Source: an uncultured Duncaniella sp. (GTDB taxonomy: Bacteria; Bacteroidota; Bacteroidia; Bacteroidales; Muribaculaceae). Taken from it: a stretch of 64,000 nt of DNA. The stretch's first letter is position 1. Each line of letters begins with the position of its first letter. The translations under genes and the position numbers were made by a program. The notes beneath the pieces were generated by a model. It made no database searches, was not told the DNA's origin, and saw nothing but the letters and a program-made list of their open reading frames with translations. Where the stretch lies: contig CAJUIX010000010.1 of NCBI GenBank assembly GCA_910586665.1, positions 51,643 to 115,642 of the forward strand, written 5' to 3'. Below, piece by piece: positions 52,945 to 61,891 of the stretch.

Positions 52945-53026
52945 CGTAAATAACACGAAGAACAAACTCTTGAAAGGCGCACCCGAAAGAAAGCACCATA
53001 AAAGGTTTGTTCTTTGCGTTGTTACG
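52945..53026 (+). promoter_or_regulatory. Structured leader of the RNase G mRNA
   Basis: CGTAA...AAGAACAAAC (52945-52967) pairs imperfectly with GTTTGTTCTT...TTACG (53005-53026), a stem of up to about 20 bp with a 37-nt apical loop; a second, short perfect hairpin GAGGTATCCATACCTC lies at 52910-52925. RNase E in enterobacteria controls its own mRNA through a 5' hairpin; a comparable feedback here is inference. Confidence 0.45.
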
Positions 53027-53127
53027 CGAGCCGTACCACGCCGCTTCCGGCGCCCGTCAGGCCCAAGCGGTCCCTCCGGCCTCTCCCCCACCCCCACCGA
53101 ATCTTTCACAGATCACAAACCGACCAA

Positions 53128-54750
53128 ATGAAGAGTGAACTTATTGTAGACGTACAGCCCGGCGAGGTCTCTATTGCCTTGCTTGAGGACTCGCGGCTCG
53201 TTTCCTTGCAGAAGGAGTCGCGCAACATCGCCTACGCCGTCGGTGACATTTACCTGGCCAAAGTCAAGAAACTCATGCCGGGTCTTAATGCAGCCTTCGT
53301 CAACGTAGGCTACGAGAAAGACGCTTTTCTTCATTACCTGGATCTCGGTTCACAATTTTCCACCTACTCGGCCTTCCTCAAGGCCGCGCTCGCCGACAAA
53401 AAATCAGAGACCTCCGTATCTAAAATCAAACGCCTGCCCGACATCGACAAGCACGGCTCGATTACCGAGGTGCTCGAACCCGGCCAGGAACTCCTGGTGC
53501 AGATCGTCAAGGAGCCGATATCTTCCAAAGGCCCGCGCCTGACGACAGAAATCACCTTTACGGGCCGCTACATGGTCCTGATTCCCTTCGGCGACAAAAT
53601 CTCTATTTCGCAGAAAATCAAGACGACGGAGGAGAAACTCCGTCTGCGGCAATTAATCGAGAGCATCAAGCCAAAAAATTTCGGAGTGATAATCCGCACC
53701 TCGGCCGAAGGCAAGAGCGTGCGCGACCTTCACCACGAGCTGAAAACCCTGCTCCGCTGCTGGGAAGAGACCATTACCAAAGCCCGCACCGCCACAGCGC
53801 CCGCCCTCGTGTTTGAGGAGGAGAGCCGCATCGTCGGTATGCTGCGCGACGTCTTCAGCCCCACCTTCGAGAGCATCCATGTCAACGACAAGGAAATTTT
53901 CAGCCAGATATCGAAATATGTCGACCTCATCTCGCCCGAAAGCCACGACATCGTCAAACTCTATGAAGACAGCGTCCCCATCTTCGACCACTTCAACATC
54001 ACCCGTCAGATAAAATCGTCATTCGGGAAGACAGTGTCGTTCAAGTCAGGTGCATACGTTATCATCGAGCACACCGAGGCGCTGCATGTCATCGACGTCA
54101 ACTCCGGCAACCGCTCCAAGGCAGCCCCCGACCAGGAAAGCAACGCGCTCGAGGTCAATCTCCGCGCCGCCGACGAAATCGCGCGACAGCTCCGACTGCG
54201 CGACATGGGCGGCATCATCGTCATCGACTTCATCGACATGAACAAGGCCGAACACCGCCAGAAGCTCTACGAGCACATGCGCGAAGTGATGGCCAACGAC
54301 CGCGCGCGCCACAACATCCTGCCCCTGAGCAAATTCGGCCTGATGCAGATCACACGCCAACGAGTGCGCCCCGCCCTCGACATCGACACCTCCGAAGAAT
54401 GTCCGTCATGCCACGGCAAAGGCGAGGTCAGACCCTCGCTCCTGTTCACCGACACACTGCACGAAAAACTCGACTATCTTGTCAATACACTGAAAGTAAA
54501 GAATTTTATCCTCTATGTGCATCCATTCGTGTCGGCCTATCTAAAAAAAGGCTTCCCGTCACTCTACCGCCGCTGGCAGCTCGAATTCGGATTCAACTTC
54601 CGCATCGTCCCAGACGAGTCGCTCGCTTATCTGCAATACAAGGTCCTCGACCACAACCGCAACGAAATCGACCTTCAAGAAGAGAAGGACATGGATTCAT
54701 CGGCCACGAAATCTAAATCAAAAGCCAAGAACCGATCCAAAGAAGATTAG
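53128..54750 (+). CDS. rng: Ribonuclease G (RNase E/G family)
   Basis: 540 residues from ATG 53128 (MKSELIVDVQPGEVSIALLE); the open frame upstream crosses the structured leader and is GC-poor in codon logic. S1 domain at about 35-125 (GDIYLAKVKKLMPGLNAAFV, GYEKDAFLHYLDL), the RNase H-like and 5'-sensor parts (PLTTEITF-type block here RLTTEITFTGRYMVLIPFG), the DNase I-like catalytic part with VIDVNSGNRSK and GGIIVIDFIDM holding the metal Asp residues, and the zinc-link CPSCHGKGEVRPS. It lacks the long C-terminal degradosome arm of RNase E but keeps a Lys/Ser-rich tail of about 20 residues. It processes rRNA and decays mRNA. Confidence 0.95.
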   Translation: MKSELIVDVQPGEVSIALLEDSRLVSLQKESRNIAYAVGDIYLAKVKKLMPGLNAAFVNVGYEKDAFLHYLDLGSQFSTYSAFLKAALADKKSETSVSKIKRLPDIDKHGSITEVLEPGQELLVQIVKEPISSKGPRLTTEITFTGRYMVLIPFGDKISISQKIKTTEEKLRLRQLIESIKPKNFGVIIRTSAEGKSVRDLHHELKTLLRCWEETITKARTATAPALVFEEESRIVGMLRDVFSPTFESIHVNDKEIFSQISKYVDLISPESHDIVKLYEDSVPIFDHFNITRQIKSSFGKTVSFKSGAYVIIEHTEALHVIDVNSGNRSKAAPDQESNALEVNLRAADEIARQLRLRDMGGIIVIDFIDMNKAEHRQKLYEHMREVMANDRARHNILPLSKFGLMQITRQRVRPALDIDTSEECPSCHGKGEVRPSLLFTDTLHEKLDYLVNTLKVKNFILYVHPFVSAYLKKGFPSLYRRWQLEFGFNFRIVPDESLAYLQYKVLDHNRNEIDLQEEKDMDSSATKSKSKAKNRSKED

Positions 54751-54793
54751 CGGACTGTCCCGTAAGAAAAGAGACATTCCACACCCGCACATG

Positions 54794-54830
54794 GCTCCGC
54801 GACTGAAAATTCAGTGTCGCGGAGCTTTTT
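54794..54830 (+). terminator. Rho-independent terminator after rng
   Basis: GCTCCGCGAC (54794-54803) pairs with GTCGCGGAGC (54816-54825), followed by TTTTT. Textbook form. Confidence 0.92.
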
Positions 54831-54854
54831 ATGTTATACAACATAGCGATTTAT

Positions 54855-54885
54855 TTTGTCAGATTTCCAAGGTGTTGTATATTTG
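54855..54885 (+). promoter_or_regulatory. Promoter of the arabinose operon
   Basis: TTTG at 54855-54858, a 19-bp spacer and TATATTTG at 54878-54885. The transcript should start near 54892, just at the inverted repeat 54894-54918. Confidence 0.75.
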
Positions 54886-54893
54886 CCGACGAA

Positions 54894-54918
54894 AATAAGT
54901 GTACTTTTCACACTTATT
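54894..54918 (+). promoter_or_regulatory. Candidate AraR operator
   Basis: Perfect 9-bp inverted repeat AATAAGTGT-7 bp-ACACTTATT beginning 9 bp after the -7 box, so a bound protein would block initiation. The operon encodes a NUDIX-fold regulator, the best candidate to bind here, releasing the site when arabinose is present; the link is inference from position. Confidence 0.6.
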
Positions 54919-54986
54919 GTACCCACTGCATGAACCGACTATAAAAAATCACATAATAAACCACTCAAACTCTCAATTCATCAACC

Positions 54987-56138
54987 ATGAAAAGGATCCT
55001 ACCTCACATGGCCGCCCTCGGCGCCGGACTCATGATGATTGCCACTTCATGCAATCAGAAGGAAGCCACCCTCACAAAATCAGGCATAAACCCTGCTGAC
55101 TTTGTCGGTGAGTACAATGGAAAACCAACCGCCCTCTACACTCTCGAAAATGCCAACGGCATGGAGGCCTGCATCACCAATTTCGGAGGCCGCATCGTAT
55201 CGCTGATGGTTCCCGACCGCGACGGAGAGCTGCGCGACGTGGTCCTCGGCTTCGACAGCATCGCCCCCTACTTCCCCGAGAACAACCAGACCGACTTCTG
55301 CGCCTCTATCGGACGCTACGCCAACCGCATCGACAAGGGACGCTTCGTGATTGACGGCGACACCGTCCAGCTCCCGACCAACAACTTCGGCCACTGCCTC
55401 CACGGAGGTCCGACAGGATGGCAATACCAGGTCTACGAGGCCGAGCAGCCCAACGATTCAACTCTCGTGCTCACAATCCAGTCGCCCGACGGTGACAACA
55501 ACTTCCCTGGCAACGTCACAGCCAAGGTCACATACACCCTCAGCTCTGACAACCGCCTCGGAATCGACTACGAGGCCGTCACCGACAAGCCTACCGTCAT
55601 CAACATGACCAACCACGCATATTTCGACCTCTCAGGCGACCCCGCAAGCACCGTCGAGTCCGACGTACTCCAGATCAATGCCTCATCATTCACCCCGGTC
55701 GACTCGACCTACATGACCACCGGCGAGATCCGCCCCGTCAAGGACACACCTATGGACTTCACCACCCCCAAGGCTGTCGGAAAGGACATTGCTGCCGATG
55801 ACGAGCAGGTGCGCAACGGCAACGGCTTCGACCACAACTGGGTGCTCGACACCAAGGGTGACATCAATGCTCCAGCAGCCGTCCTCACCTCGCCTGCAAG
55901 CGGCATCGTCCTCACAGTCTACACCGACGAGCCAGGCATCCAGTTCTATTCGGGCAACTTCCTCGACGGCACAATCACCGGCAAGAAGGGTAAGGTCTAC
56001 GGCCAGCACGCAGGCCTCTGCCTCGAGACTCAGCACTACCCCGACAGCCCCAACAAGCCCGAATGGCCATCGACAGAGCTTCGTCCCGGACAGACCTACC
56101 GCAGCCACACCGTCTTCGCCTTCGGCACTGACAAATAA
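54987..56138 (+). CDS. galM: Aldose 1-epimerase (mutarotase) lipoprotein
   Basis: 383 residues with a lipoprotein signal (lipobox near IATSC, Cys22), so it acts at the envelope, outside the cytoplasm, unlike the E. coli enzyme. GalM fold: GRIVSLMVPDRDGELRDVVL, IGRYANRIDKGRF, HCLHGGPTGWQYQVY and INMTNHAYFDLSGD with the catalytic His residues, and CLETQHYPDSPN with the Glu base. It converts alpha and beta anomers of arabinose or galactose before uptake. First gene of the ara operon; the symporter follows after 61 bp. Confidence 0.93.
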   Translation: MKRILPHMAALGAGLMMIATSCNQKEATLTKSGINPADFVGEYNGKPTALYTLENANGMEACITNFGGRIVSLMVPDRDGELRDVVLGFDSIAPYFPENNQTDFCASIGRYANRIDKGRFVIDGDTVQLPTNNFGHCLHGGPTGWQYQVYEAEQPNDSTLVLTIQSPDGDNNFPGNVTAKVTYTLSSDNRLGIDYEAVTDKPTVINMTNHAYFDLSGDPASTVESDVLQINASSFTPVDSTYMTTGEIRPVKDTPMDFTTPKAVGKDIAADDEQVRNGNGFDHNWVLDTKGDINAPAAVLTSPASGIVLTVYTDEPGIQFYSGNFLDGTITGKKGKVYGQHAGLCLETQHYPDSPNKPEWPSTELRPGQTYRSHTVFAFGTDK

Positions 56139-56199
56139 GGGATAGACACCAACGAAATTTCATCACAATTCTAACACCTTAAATATTTTACAGTAAATT

Positions 56200-57903
56200 A
56201 TGGCATTACTTGACTGGATTGTCATCGGCATATTTGCCCTGGCTCTCGTCGGCGTCATCCTCTGGGTGATGCGCCAAAAACAGAATGATGCCGCTGACTA
56301 CTTCCTCGGCGGCAAGGACGCCACATGGATTGCAATCGGCGCCTCGATTTTCGCTTCAAACATCGGTTCCGAACACCTCATCGGCCTTGCCGGCTCAGGC
56401 GCCTCGTCAGGCATGGCTATGGCCCACTGGGAAATCCAGGGATGGATGATTCTTCTCCTCGGCTGGGTATTCGTCCCCTTCTACACCCGCTCTATGGTCT
56501 ACACCATGCCTGAGTTCCTCGAAAAGCGCTTCAATCCCCAGTCGCGCACGATTCTTGCCACTATCTCGCTCATCAGCTATGTGCTCACCAAGGTGGCCGT
56601 GACCGTCTATGCCGGCGGCCTCGTGTTCCAGCAGGTGTTCGGCATCGAGACCCTCTGGGGCATCGACTTCTTCTGGATTGCAGCTATCGGCCTCGTGCTC
56701 CTCACCGCCCTCTATACTATCTTCGGCGGTATGAAGTCAGTGCTCTACACCTCAGTGCTCCAGACCCCGATTCTCCTCCTCGGCTCGCTCATCATCCTCG
56801 TGCTCGGCCTCAAGGAACTCGGCGGCTGGGACGAAATGATGCGTATCTGCTCCAGCGTCAAGGTCAATGAGTATGGCGACACTATGGTCAACCTCATCCG
56901 TGACAACAACGACGCACAGTATCCCTGGCTCGGCGCACTCATCGGCTCGGCAGTCATCGGCTTCTGGTACTGGTGTACCGACCAGTTCATCGTCCAGCGC
57001 GTCCTCTCCGGCAAGGATGAGAAGGAAGCCCGCCGAGGCACAATCTTCGGCGCCTACCTCAAGCTCCTCCCCGTGTTCCTCTTCCTCATCCCCGGCATGA
57101 TTGCCTTCGCAATCCACCAGAACTCTATCGCAGCCGGCGGCGAAGGCTTCCTCCCGATGCTCGCCAACGGCAACGTCAACTCCGACGCAGCCTTCCCCAC
57201 CCTCGTGGCCAAGCTGCTCCCTGCCGGCGTGAAGGGCCTCATCGTGTGCGGTATCCTCGCAGCCCTCATGTCGTCGCTCGCCTCGCTCTTCAACTCCTCG
57301 GCAGCCCTCTTCACAATCGACTTCTACCAGCGCTATAAACCCGACACCGACCCCAAGAAGCTCGTGCACATCGGCCAGATTGCCACAGTGGTCATCGTGG
57401 TTCTCGGCATCCTCTGGATTCCCGTGATGCGCTCTGTCGGCGACGTGCTCTACCTCTACCTCCAGGATGTGCAGTCAGTGCTCGCTCCGGGCATCGCGGC
57501 AGCCTTCCTCATCGGCATCCTCTGGAAGCGTGCATCTGCCCAGGGCGGCATGTGGGCCCTTCTCTCAGGTCTCATCATCGGACTCACCCGCCTCGGCGCC
57601 AAGGTTTACTACAGCAACGCCGGCACACTCCCCGACGGCGACGGCAGCTGGTTCCAATACATTTTCTACGACTGCAACTGGCTCTTCTTCTGTGGCTGGA
57701 TGCTCGTGTTCTGCCTCGCAGTGGGCGTCATCGTATCGCTCCTCACCAAGGCTCCGGCTCCAGAGAAAATCCAGGGTCTCGTGTTCGGCACATCGACCGC
57801 AGAGCAGCGCGCCGCCACTCGTGCAAGCTGGAACCACTGGGACGTTATCAACTCTGTAATCATCCTCGGCATCACAGTTGCCTTCTACATCTACTTCTGG
57901 TAA
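56200..57903 (+). CDS. Sodium/sugar symporter of the SSS family (SGLT type)
   Basis: 567 residues with about 14 membrane segments. SSS landmarks: DYFLGGKDATWIAIGASIFA, SNIGSEHLIGLAGSGASSG, YTRSMVYTMPEFLEKRF, TALYTIFGGMKSVLYTSVLQ and the RGTIFGAYLKLLPVFLFLIP region, with SSLASLFNSSAALFTIDFYQ. Position between galM and araR indicates L-arabinose as substrate, taken up with Na+ across the inner membrane. Similar genes lie in the arabinose operon of Bacteroides thetaiotaomicron. Gap to araR 22 bp. Confidence 0.92.
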   Translation: MALLDWIVIGIFALALVGVILWVMRQKQNDAADYFLGGKDATWIAIGASIFASNIGSEHLIGLAGSGASSGMAMAHWEIQGWMILLLGWVFVPFYTRSMVYTMPEFLEKRFNPQSRTILATISLISYVLTKVAVTVYAGGLVFQQVFGIETLWGIDFFWIAAIGLVLLTALYTIFGGMKSVLYTSVLQTPILLLGSLIILVLGLKELGGWDEMMRICSSVKVNEYGDTMVNLIRDNNDAQYPWLGALIGSAVIGFWYWCTDQFIVQRVLSGKDEKEARRGTIFGAYLKLLPVFLFLIPGMIAFAIHQNSIAAGGEGFLPMLANGNVNSDAAFPTLVAKLLPAGVKGLIVCGILAALMSSLASLFNSSAALFTIDFYQRYKPDTDPKKLVHIGQIATVVIVVLGILWIPVMRSVGDVLYLYLQDVQSVLAPGIAAAFLIGILWKRASAQGGMWALLSGLIIGLTRLGAKVYYSNAGTLPDGDGSWFQYIFYDCNWLFFCGWMLVFCLAVGVIVSLLTKAPAPEKIQGLVFGTSTAEQRAATRASWNHWDVINSVIILGITVAFYIYFW

Positions 57904-57925
57904 TCCCGGACAAGCCCCGACAAAG

Positions 57926-58603
57926 ATGACGATGTTCTACTCCAACAATCCGCGTTTCTATGTCTCGGTCGACTGCATAATCTTCGGCCTGGTCGAGGGG
58001 AAGCTCTGTCTTCTCCTCACCAAGCGCCGTTTCGAGCCTGAAAAAGGCAAGTGGTCGGTCATGGGAGGCTTCGTTCAAGAGGATGAGAGTGTAGACGACG
58101 CCGCCCGCCGCGTGCTCAGGCAGCTGACGGGGCTTGAAGACATCTACATGGAGCAGGTCCACGCCTTCGGCGCCATCGGACGCGACCCGGGGGAGAGGGT
58201 GATTTCCATCGCCTACTACGCCCTCCTTGGCCCCGACGAGTATAACCTCGAGCTTCTAAGCACCCATGAGGCCGTCTGGGTCGACATCAACAACCTCCCC
58301 GAGCTTGGATTCGACCATCCCGACATGGTGAGGGAGACACTGCGGCTCATACGCACCAAGCTGACCCACGAGCCTATCGGATTCAACCTCCTGCCGGCCA
58401 TGTTCACCCTCACACAGCTCCAGTCGCTCTATGAGACCATACTCGGCGAGCCGCTTGACAAGCGTAACTTCCGCAAGCGCGTCGCCGAGACCGACTGCAT
58501 TGAAAAGACCGAGTTTATCGACAAGACAAACTCCCGTCGTGGAGCCTACCTCTACCGCTTCAACGACCACGCCTACCTCTCTCACCCAAAATTCAAAATC
58601 TAA
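57926..58603 (+). CDS. araR: NUDIX-fold transcriptional regulator AraR
   Basis: 225 residues from ATG 57926 (a second ATG at 57932 is also possible). The N-terminal half is a NUDIX domain: FYVSVDCIIFGLVEGKLCLL and GGFVQEDESVDDAARR. The NUDIX box is not catalytic: where REUxEE is expected it reads RVLRQL, so the two catalytic Glu are lost and the fold serves as a sugar sensor. The C-terminal half (about 150-225) is a winged helix (MFTLTQLQSLYETILG, LDKRNFRKRV, TNSRRGAYLYRFN). This is the architecture of Bacteroides AraR, the arabinose-responsive repressor of the NrtR family. It likely binds 54894-54918. It sits within the operon it would control. Confidence 0.88.
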   Translation: MTMFYSNNPRFYVSVDCIIFGLVEGKLCLLLTKRRFEPEKGKWSVMGGFVQEDESVDDAARRVLRQLTGLEDIYMEQVHAFGAIGRDPGERVISIAYYALLGPDEYNLELLSTHEAVWVDINNLPELGFDHPDMVRETLRLIRTKLTHEPIGFNLLPAMFTLTQLQSLYETILGEPLDKRNFRKRVAETDCIEKTEFIDKTNSRRGAYLYRFNDHAYLSHPKFKI

Positions 58604-58646
58604 AACAATAACATTCATACCAACAACCTAAAAAACAAATCAAGCT

Positions 58647-60182
58647 ATGTACTCAAACTATGAAATATGGTGGGTCACCGGCGCACAACTCCTCTACGGA
58701 GGCGACGCAGTGGTGGCAGTAGATTCTCACTCTAAGGAAATGGTCGACGGCCTCAACAACTCGGGCCTCCTTCCCGTGAAGGTTGTCTACAAAGGCACCG
58801 CCAACTCCTCCCACGAGGTAGAGGACATCATGAAGGCTGCCAACAACGACCCCCGCTGTGCAGGTATCATCACCTGGATGCACACCTTCTCACCCGCCAA
58901 GATGTGGATCCACGGCCTCAAGGTCCTCTCCAAGCCCCTCCTCCACTTCCACACCCAGTACAATGCCGAAATACCCTGGGACAGCATCGACATGGACTTC
59001 ATGAACCTCAACCAAAGCGCCCACGGCGACCGCGAGTTCGGCCACATATGCGCCCGCATGCGTGTGCGCCGCAAGGTTGTCACCGGCTACTGGAAAGACC
59101 CCGAGACACTGAAGCGCATCGCCGTATGGCAGCGCGTCTGCGTGGGCTGGGCTGACGCACAGGACATGCTCATCATCCGACTCGGCGACCAGATGAACAA
59201 CGTTGCCGTGACCGACGGCGACAAGGTCGAAGCTGAAATCCGCCTCGGCTACCATGTGGACTACATGCCCTTCAGCTCCCTCATGCCCTACTTCCAGGCC
59301 GTGAAGGATGCCGACGTCGACGCCCTCGTCGAAGAATATTTCCGCCTCTATACCCACGACTCCGCCCTCGAGGACAAGTCGACCGAGGCCTACCGCAAGG
59401 TCTGGAACTCCGCAAAGGCCGAACTTACACTCCGCGCAATGCTCAAGGACAAGGGTGCCAAGGGCTTCACCACCAACTTTGACGACCTCGGCGACGCCGA
59501 CATCGACGTGACAGGCCGCGGCTTCGACCAGATTCCCGGTCTCGCATCGCAACGCCTCATGGCCGAGGGCTACGGCTTCGGTGCCGAGGGTGACTGGAAG
59601 TCCGCCGCTCTCTACCGCACTCTCTGGGTAATGACCCGCGGCATGGAAGGCGGATGCTCCTTCCTCGAGGACTACACCCTCAACTTCGACGGCAAGCAGA
59701 GCTCAATCCTCCAGTCACACATGCTCGAGGTATGCCCCCTCATCGCAGAGGAACGTCCGCGCCTCGAAGTCCACTTCCTCGGCATCGGCTACCGCAAGTC
59801 GCAGACCGCGCGCCTCGTCTTCACATCCAAACCCGGCAACGGCGTGACCGCAACCGTGGTCGATATGGGCAACCGCTTCCGCCTCATCGTCAACGACGTC
59901 GAGTGCATCAAGTCCAAACCCCTCCCCAAACTCCCCGTCGCATCAGCCCTCTGGATTCCCATGCCTGACTTCGCGACAGGCGCAAGCGCATGGATTCTCG
60001 CCGGCGGCACTCATCACTCATGCTTCTCCTATGCCGTCACTCCCGAATTTTGGGAAGACTATGCCGAAATCGCAGGCATCGAGATGGTCCATATCGACAA
60101 GGACACCACCATCGAGTCGTTCAAGAACTCGCTCCGCATGGGCGAGGTATACTACATGCTCAACAAGTCACTCTATCTCTAA
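58647..60182 (+). CDS. araA: L-arabinose isomerase
   Basis: 511 residues. Converts L-arabinose to L-ribulose in the cytoplasm. Family sequence: YEIWWVTGAQLLYGGDAVVA, ITWMHTFSPAKMWIHGLKVL, HFHTQYNAEIPWDSIDMDF and MNLNQSAHGDREFGH early, EGGCSFLEDYTLNF with a metal Glu, and the GTHHSCFSYAV segment, with ligand His, near the end. Length fits the family (about 500). araB follows after 12 bp. Confidence 0.96.
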   Translation: MYSNYEIWWVTGAQLLYGGDAVVAVDSHSKEMVDGLNNSGLLPVKVVYKGTANSSHEVEDIMKAANNDPRCAGIITWMHTFSPAKMWIHGLKVLSKPLLHFHTQYNAEIPWDSIDMDFMNLNQSAHGDREFGHICARMRVRRKVVTGYWKDPETLKRIAVWQRVCVGWADAQDMLIIRLGDQMNNVAVTDGDKVEAEIRLGYHVDYMPFSSLMPYFQAVKDADVDALVEEYFRLYTHDSALEDKSTEAYRKVWNSAKAELTLRAMLKDKGAKGFTTNFDDLGDADIDVTGRGFDQIPGLASQRLMAEGYGFGAEGDWKSAALYRTLWVMTRGMEGGCSFLEDYTLNFDGKQSSILQSHMLEVCPLIAEERPRLEVHFLGIGYRKSQTARLVFTSKPGNGVTATVVDMGNRFRLIVNDVECIKSKPLPKLPVASALWIPMPDFATGASAWILAGGTHHSCFSYAVTPEFWEDYAEIAGIEMVHIDKDTTIESFKNSLRMGEVYYMLNKSLYL

Positions 60183-60194
60183 GCTCCCCCTCCG

Positions 60195-61793
60195 ATGAAA
60201 TCAGATCCCAAATCAACCATCGAGCAGGGCAAGGCAATCCTCGGCATCGAGTTCGGCTCGACCCGCATCAAGGCCGTCCTCATCGACGGAGAGAACAAGC
60301 CCATAGCCCAGGGATGCCACGACTGGGAAAACCAGCTTGCCGACGGTCTCTGGACCTACAGCATCGAGGCCATATGGTACGGACTCCAGGACTGCTACGC
60401 CAACCTCCGCGCCAATGTCCGCGAGCTTTACGGCATAGAGATTGAGAGCCTCGCCGCTATCGGCATCAGCGCCATGATGCACGGCTACATGCCTTTCGGC
60501 AAGGACGAGGCCATCCTCGCTCCCTTCCGCACCTGGCGCAACACCAACACCGGCAAGGCCGCAGCTGAGTTGTCGGAACTGTTCGTCTACAACATTCCCC
60601 TCCGCTGGAGTATCTCCCACCTCTACCAGGCCATACTCGACGGCGAGGAGCATGTCAAGGACATCGACTACCTCACGACACTCGCAGGCTACATCCACTG
60701 GCAACTCACCGGAAGCAAGGTCCTCGGCGTCGGCGACGCATCGGGTATGCTCCCAATCGACCCCGCCACCAAGGACTACTCGGCAGAGATGGTCGCCAAG
60801 TTCGACAATCTCGTGGCTCCCAAGGCCTATCCCTGGAAGCTCCTCGACATCATGCCAAAAGTCCTCTCAGCCGGAGAGGACGCAGGCCGTCTGACCGAGG
60901 AGGGAGCCAAGCGTCTCGACGTCTCAGGCCACCTCAAGGCAGGCATCCCCTTCTGTCCCCCCGAAGGTGACGCCGGGACAGGCATGGTCGCCACCAACGC
61001 CGTACTGCAGCGCACAGGCAACGTCTCGGCCGGCACATCGTCATTCTCAATGATTGTGCTCGAGAAGGAACTGTCGAAACCTTACGAGATGATTGACATG
61101 GTCACCACCCCTGACGGCAGCCTCGTCGCAATGGTGCACTGCAACAACTGCACCTCCGACCTCAACGCCTGGGTGGGCCTCTTCAAGGAGTACCAGCAGC
61201 TGCTCGGCATCCCCGTCAACATGGACCAGGTCTACGGCCTCCTCTACAACAACGCCCTCAACGGCGACCCCGACTGCGGAGGACTTCTCTCGTACAACTA
61301 CTTCTCCGGCGAGCCAATCACAGGCCTTGCCGAAGGGCGTCCCCTCTTTGTCCGCTCGGCTTCCGACAAGTTCAACCTCGCCAACTTCATGCGTGCCAAC
61401 ATCTACGCCGCTGTCTGCGTGTTGAAAATCGGCAACGACATCCTCTTCAACGAGGAGAAGGTCGAGGTGGACCGCATCACCGGCCACGGCGGACTCTTCA
61501 AGACCAAGGGTGTGGGCCAGCGTCTGCTCGCAGCCGCGCTCAACTCACCGATTTCCGTCATGGAGACCGCCGGCGAGGGTGGAGCATGGGGCATCGCGCT
61601 GCTCGCCTCCTACCTCGTCAACAATGAGAAGGGACTCTCGCTCGCGGGCTTCCTCAACGACTCCGTATTCCTCGGCGATGCCGGCACCGAGATTGCCCCC
61701 GTGCCCGAGGATGTCGAAGGCTTCAACGTCTACATCGAAAACTACAAACGCGGCCTCGCAATCGAGCGCGCGGCGGTGGAGGCAAAAGCCTGA
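60195..61793 (+). CDS. araB: FGGY-family sugar kinase, probable L-ribulokinase
   Basis: 532 residues. Actin-like ATPase fold with GIEFGSTRIKAVLIDG (phosphate 1), the FGGY N-domain to about 250, and the C-domain with TGNVSAGTSSFSMIVL, ITGHGGLFKTKGVGQRLLAA and ETAGEGGAWGIALLA. It phosphorylates L-ribulose; the context with araA and araR supports that over xylulokinase. It differs from the E. coli AraB group and resembles the Bacteroides ribulokinase type. The usual next gene araD (ribulose 5-phosphate epimerase) is missing here and must be elsewhere if the path is complete. Confidence 0.88.
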   Translation: MKSDPKSTIEQGKAILGIEFGSTRIKAVLIDGENKPIAQGCHDWENQLADGLWTYSIEAIWYGLQDCYANLRANVRELYGIEIESLAAIGISAMMHGYMPFGKDEAILAPFRTWRNTNTGKAAAELSELFVYNIPLRWSISHLYQAILDGEEHVKDIDYLTTLAGYIHWQLTGSKVLGVGDASGMLPIDPATKDYSAEMVAKFDNLVAPKAYPWKLLDIMPKVLSAGEDAGRLTEEGAKRLDVSGHLKAGIPFCPPEGDAGTGMVATNAVLQRTGNVSAGTSSFSMIVLEKELSKPYEMIDMVTTPDGSLVAMVHCNNCTSDLNAWVGLFKEYQQLLGIPVNMDQVYGLLYNNALNGDPDCGGLLSYNYFSGEPITGLAEGRPLFVRSASDKFNLANFMRANIYAAVCVLKIGNDILFNEEKVEVDRITGHGGLFKTKGVGQRLLAAALNSPISVMETAGEGGAWGIALLASYLVNNEKGLSLAGFLNDSVFLGDAGTEIAPVPEDVEGFNVYIENYKRGLAIERAAVEAKA

Positions 61794-61859
61794 TAGAGGA
61801 AATATTGTATAATCCTATGGCAAAACAGACATAATTATTGATTTTTCGGTAATTATAAA

Positions 61860-61890
61860 TTTGCCATCCCCGATTTTATCATTAAATTTG
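61860..61890 (+). promoter_or_regulatory. Promoter of the methylmalonyl-CoA genes
   Basis: TTTG at 61860-61863, a 19-bp spacer and TAAATTTG at 61883-61890. A second TAAATTTG at 61856-61863 overlaps it and could serve as another start, but its -33 box is weak. Confidence 0.7.
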
Positions 61891-61891
61891 C

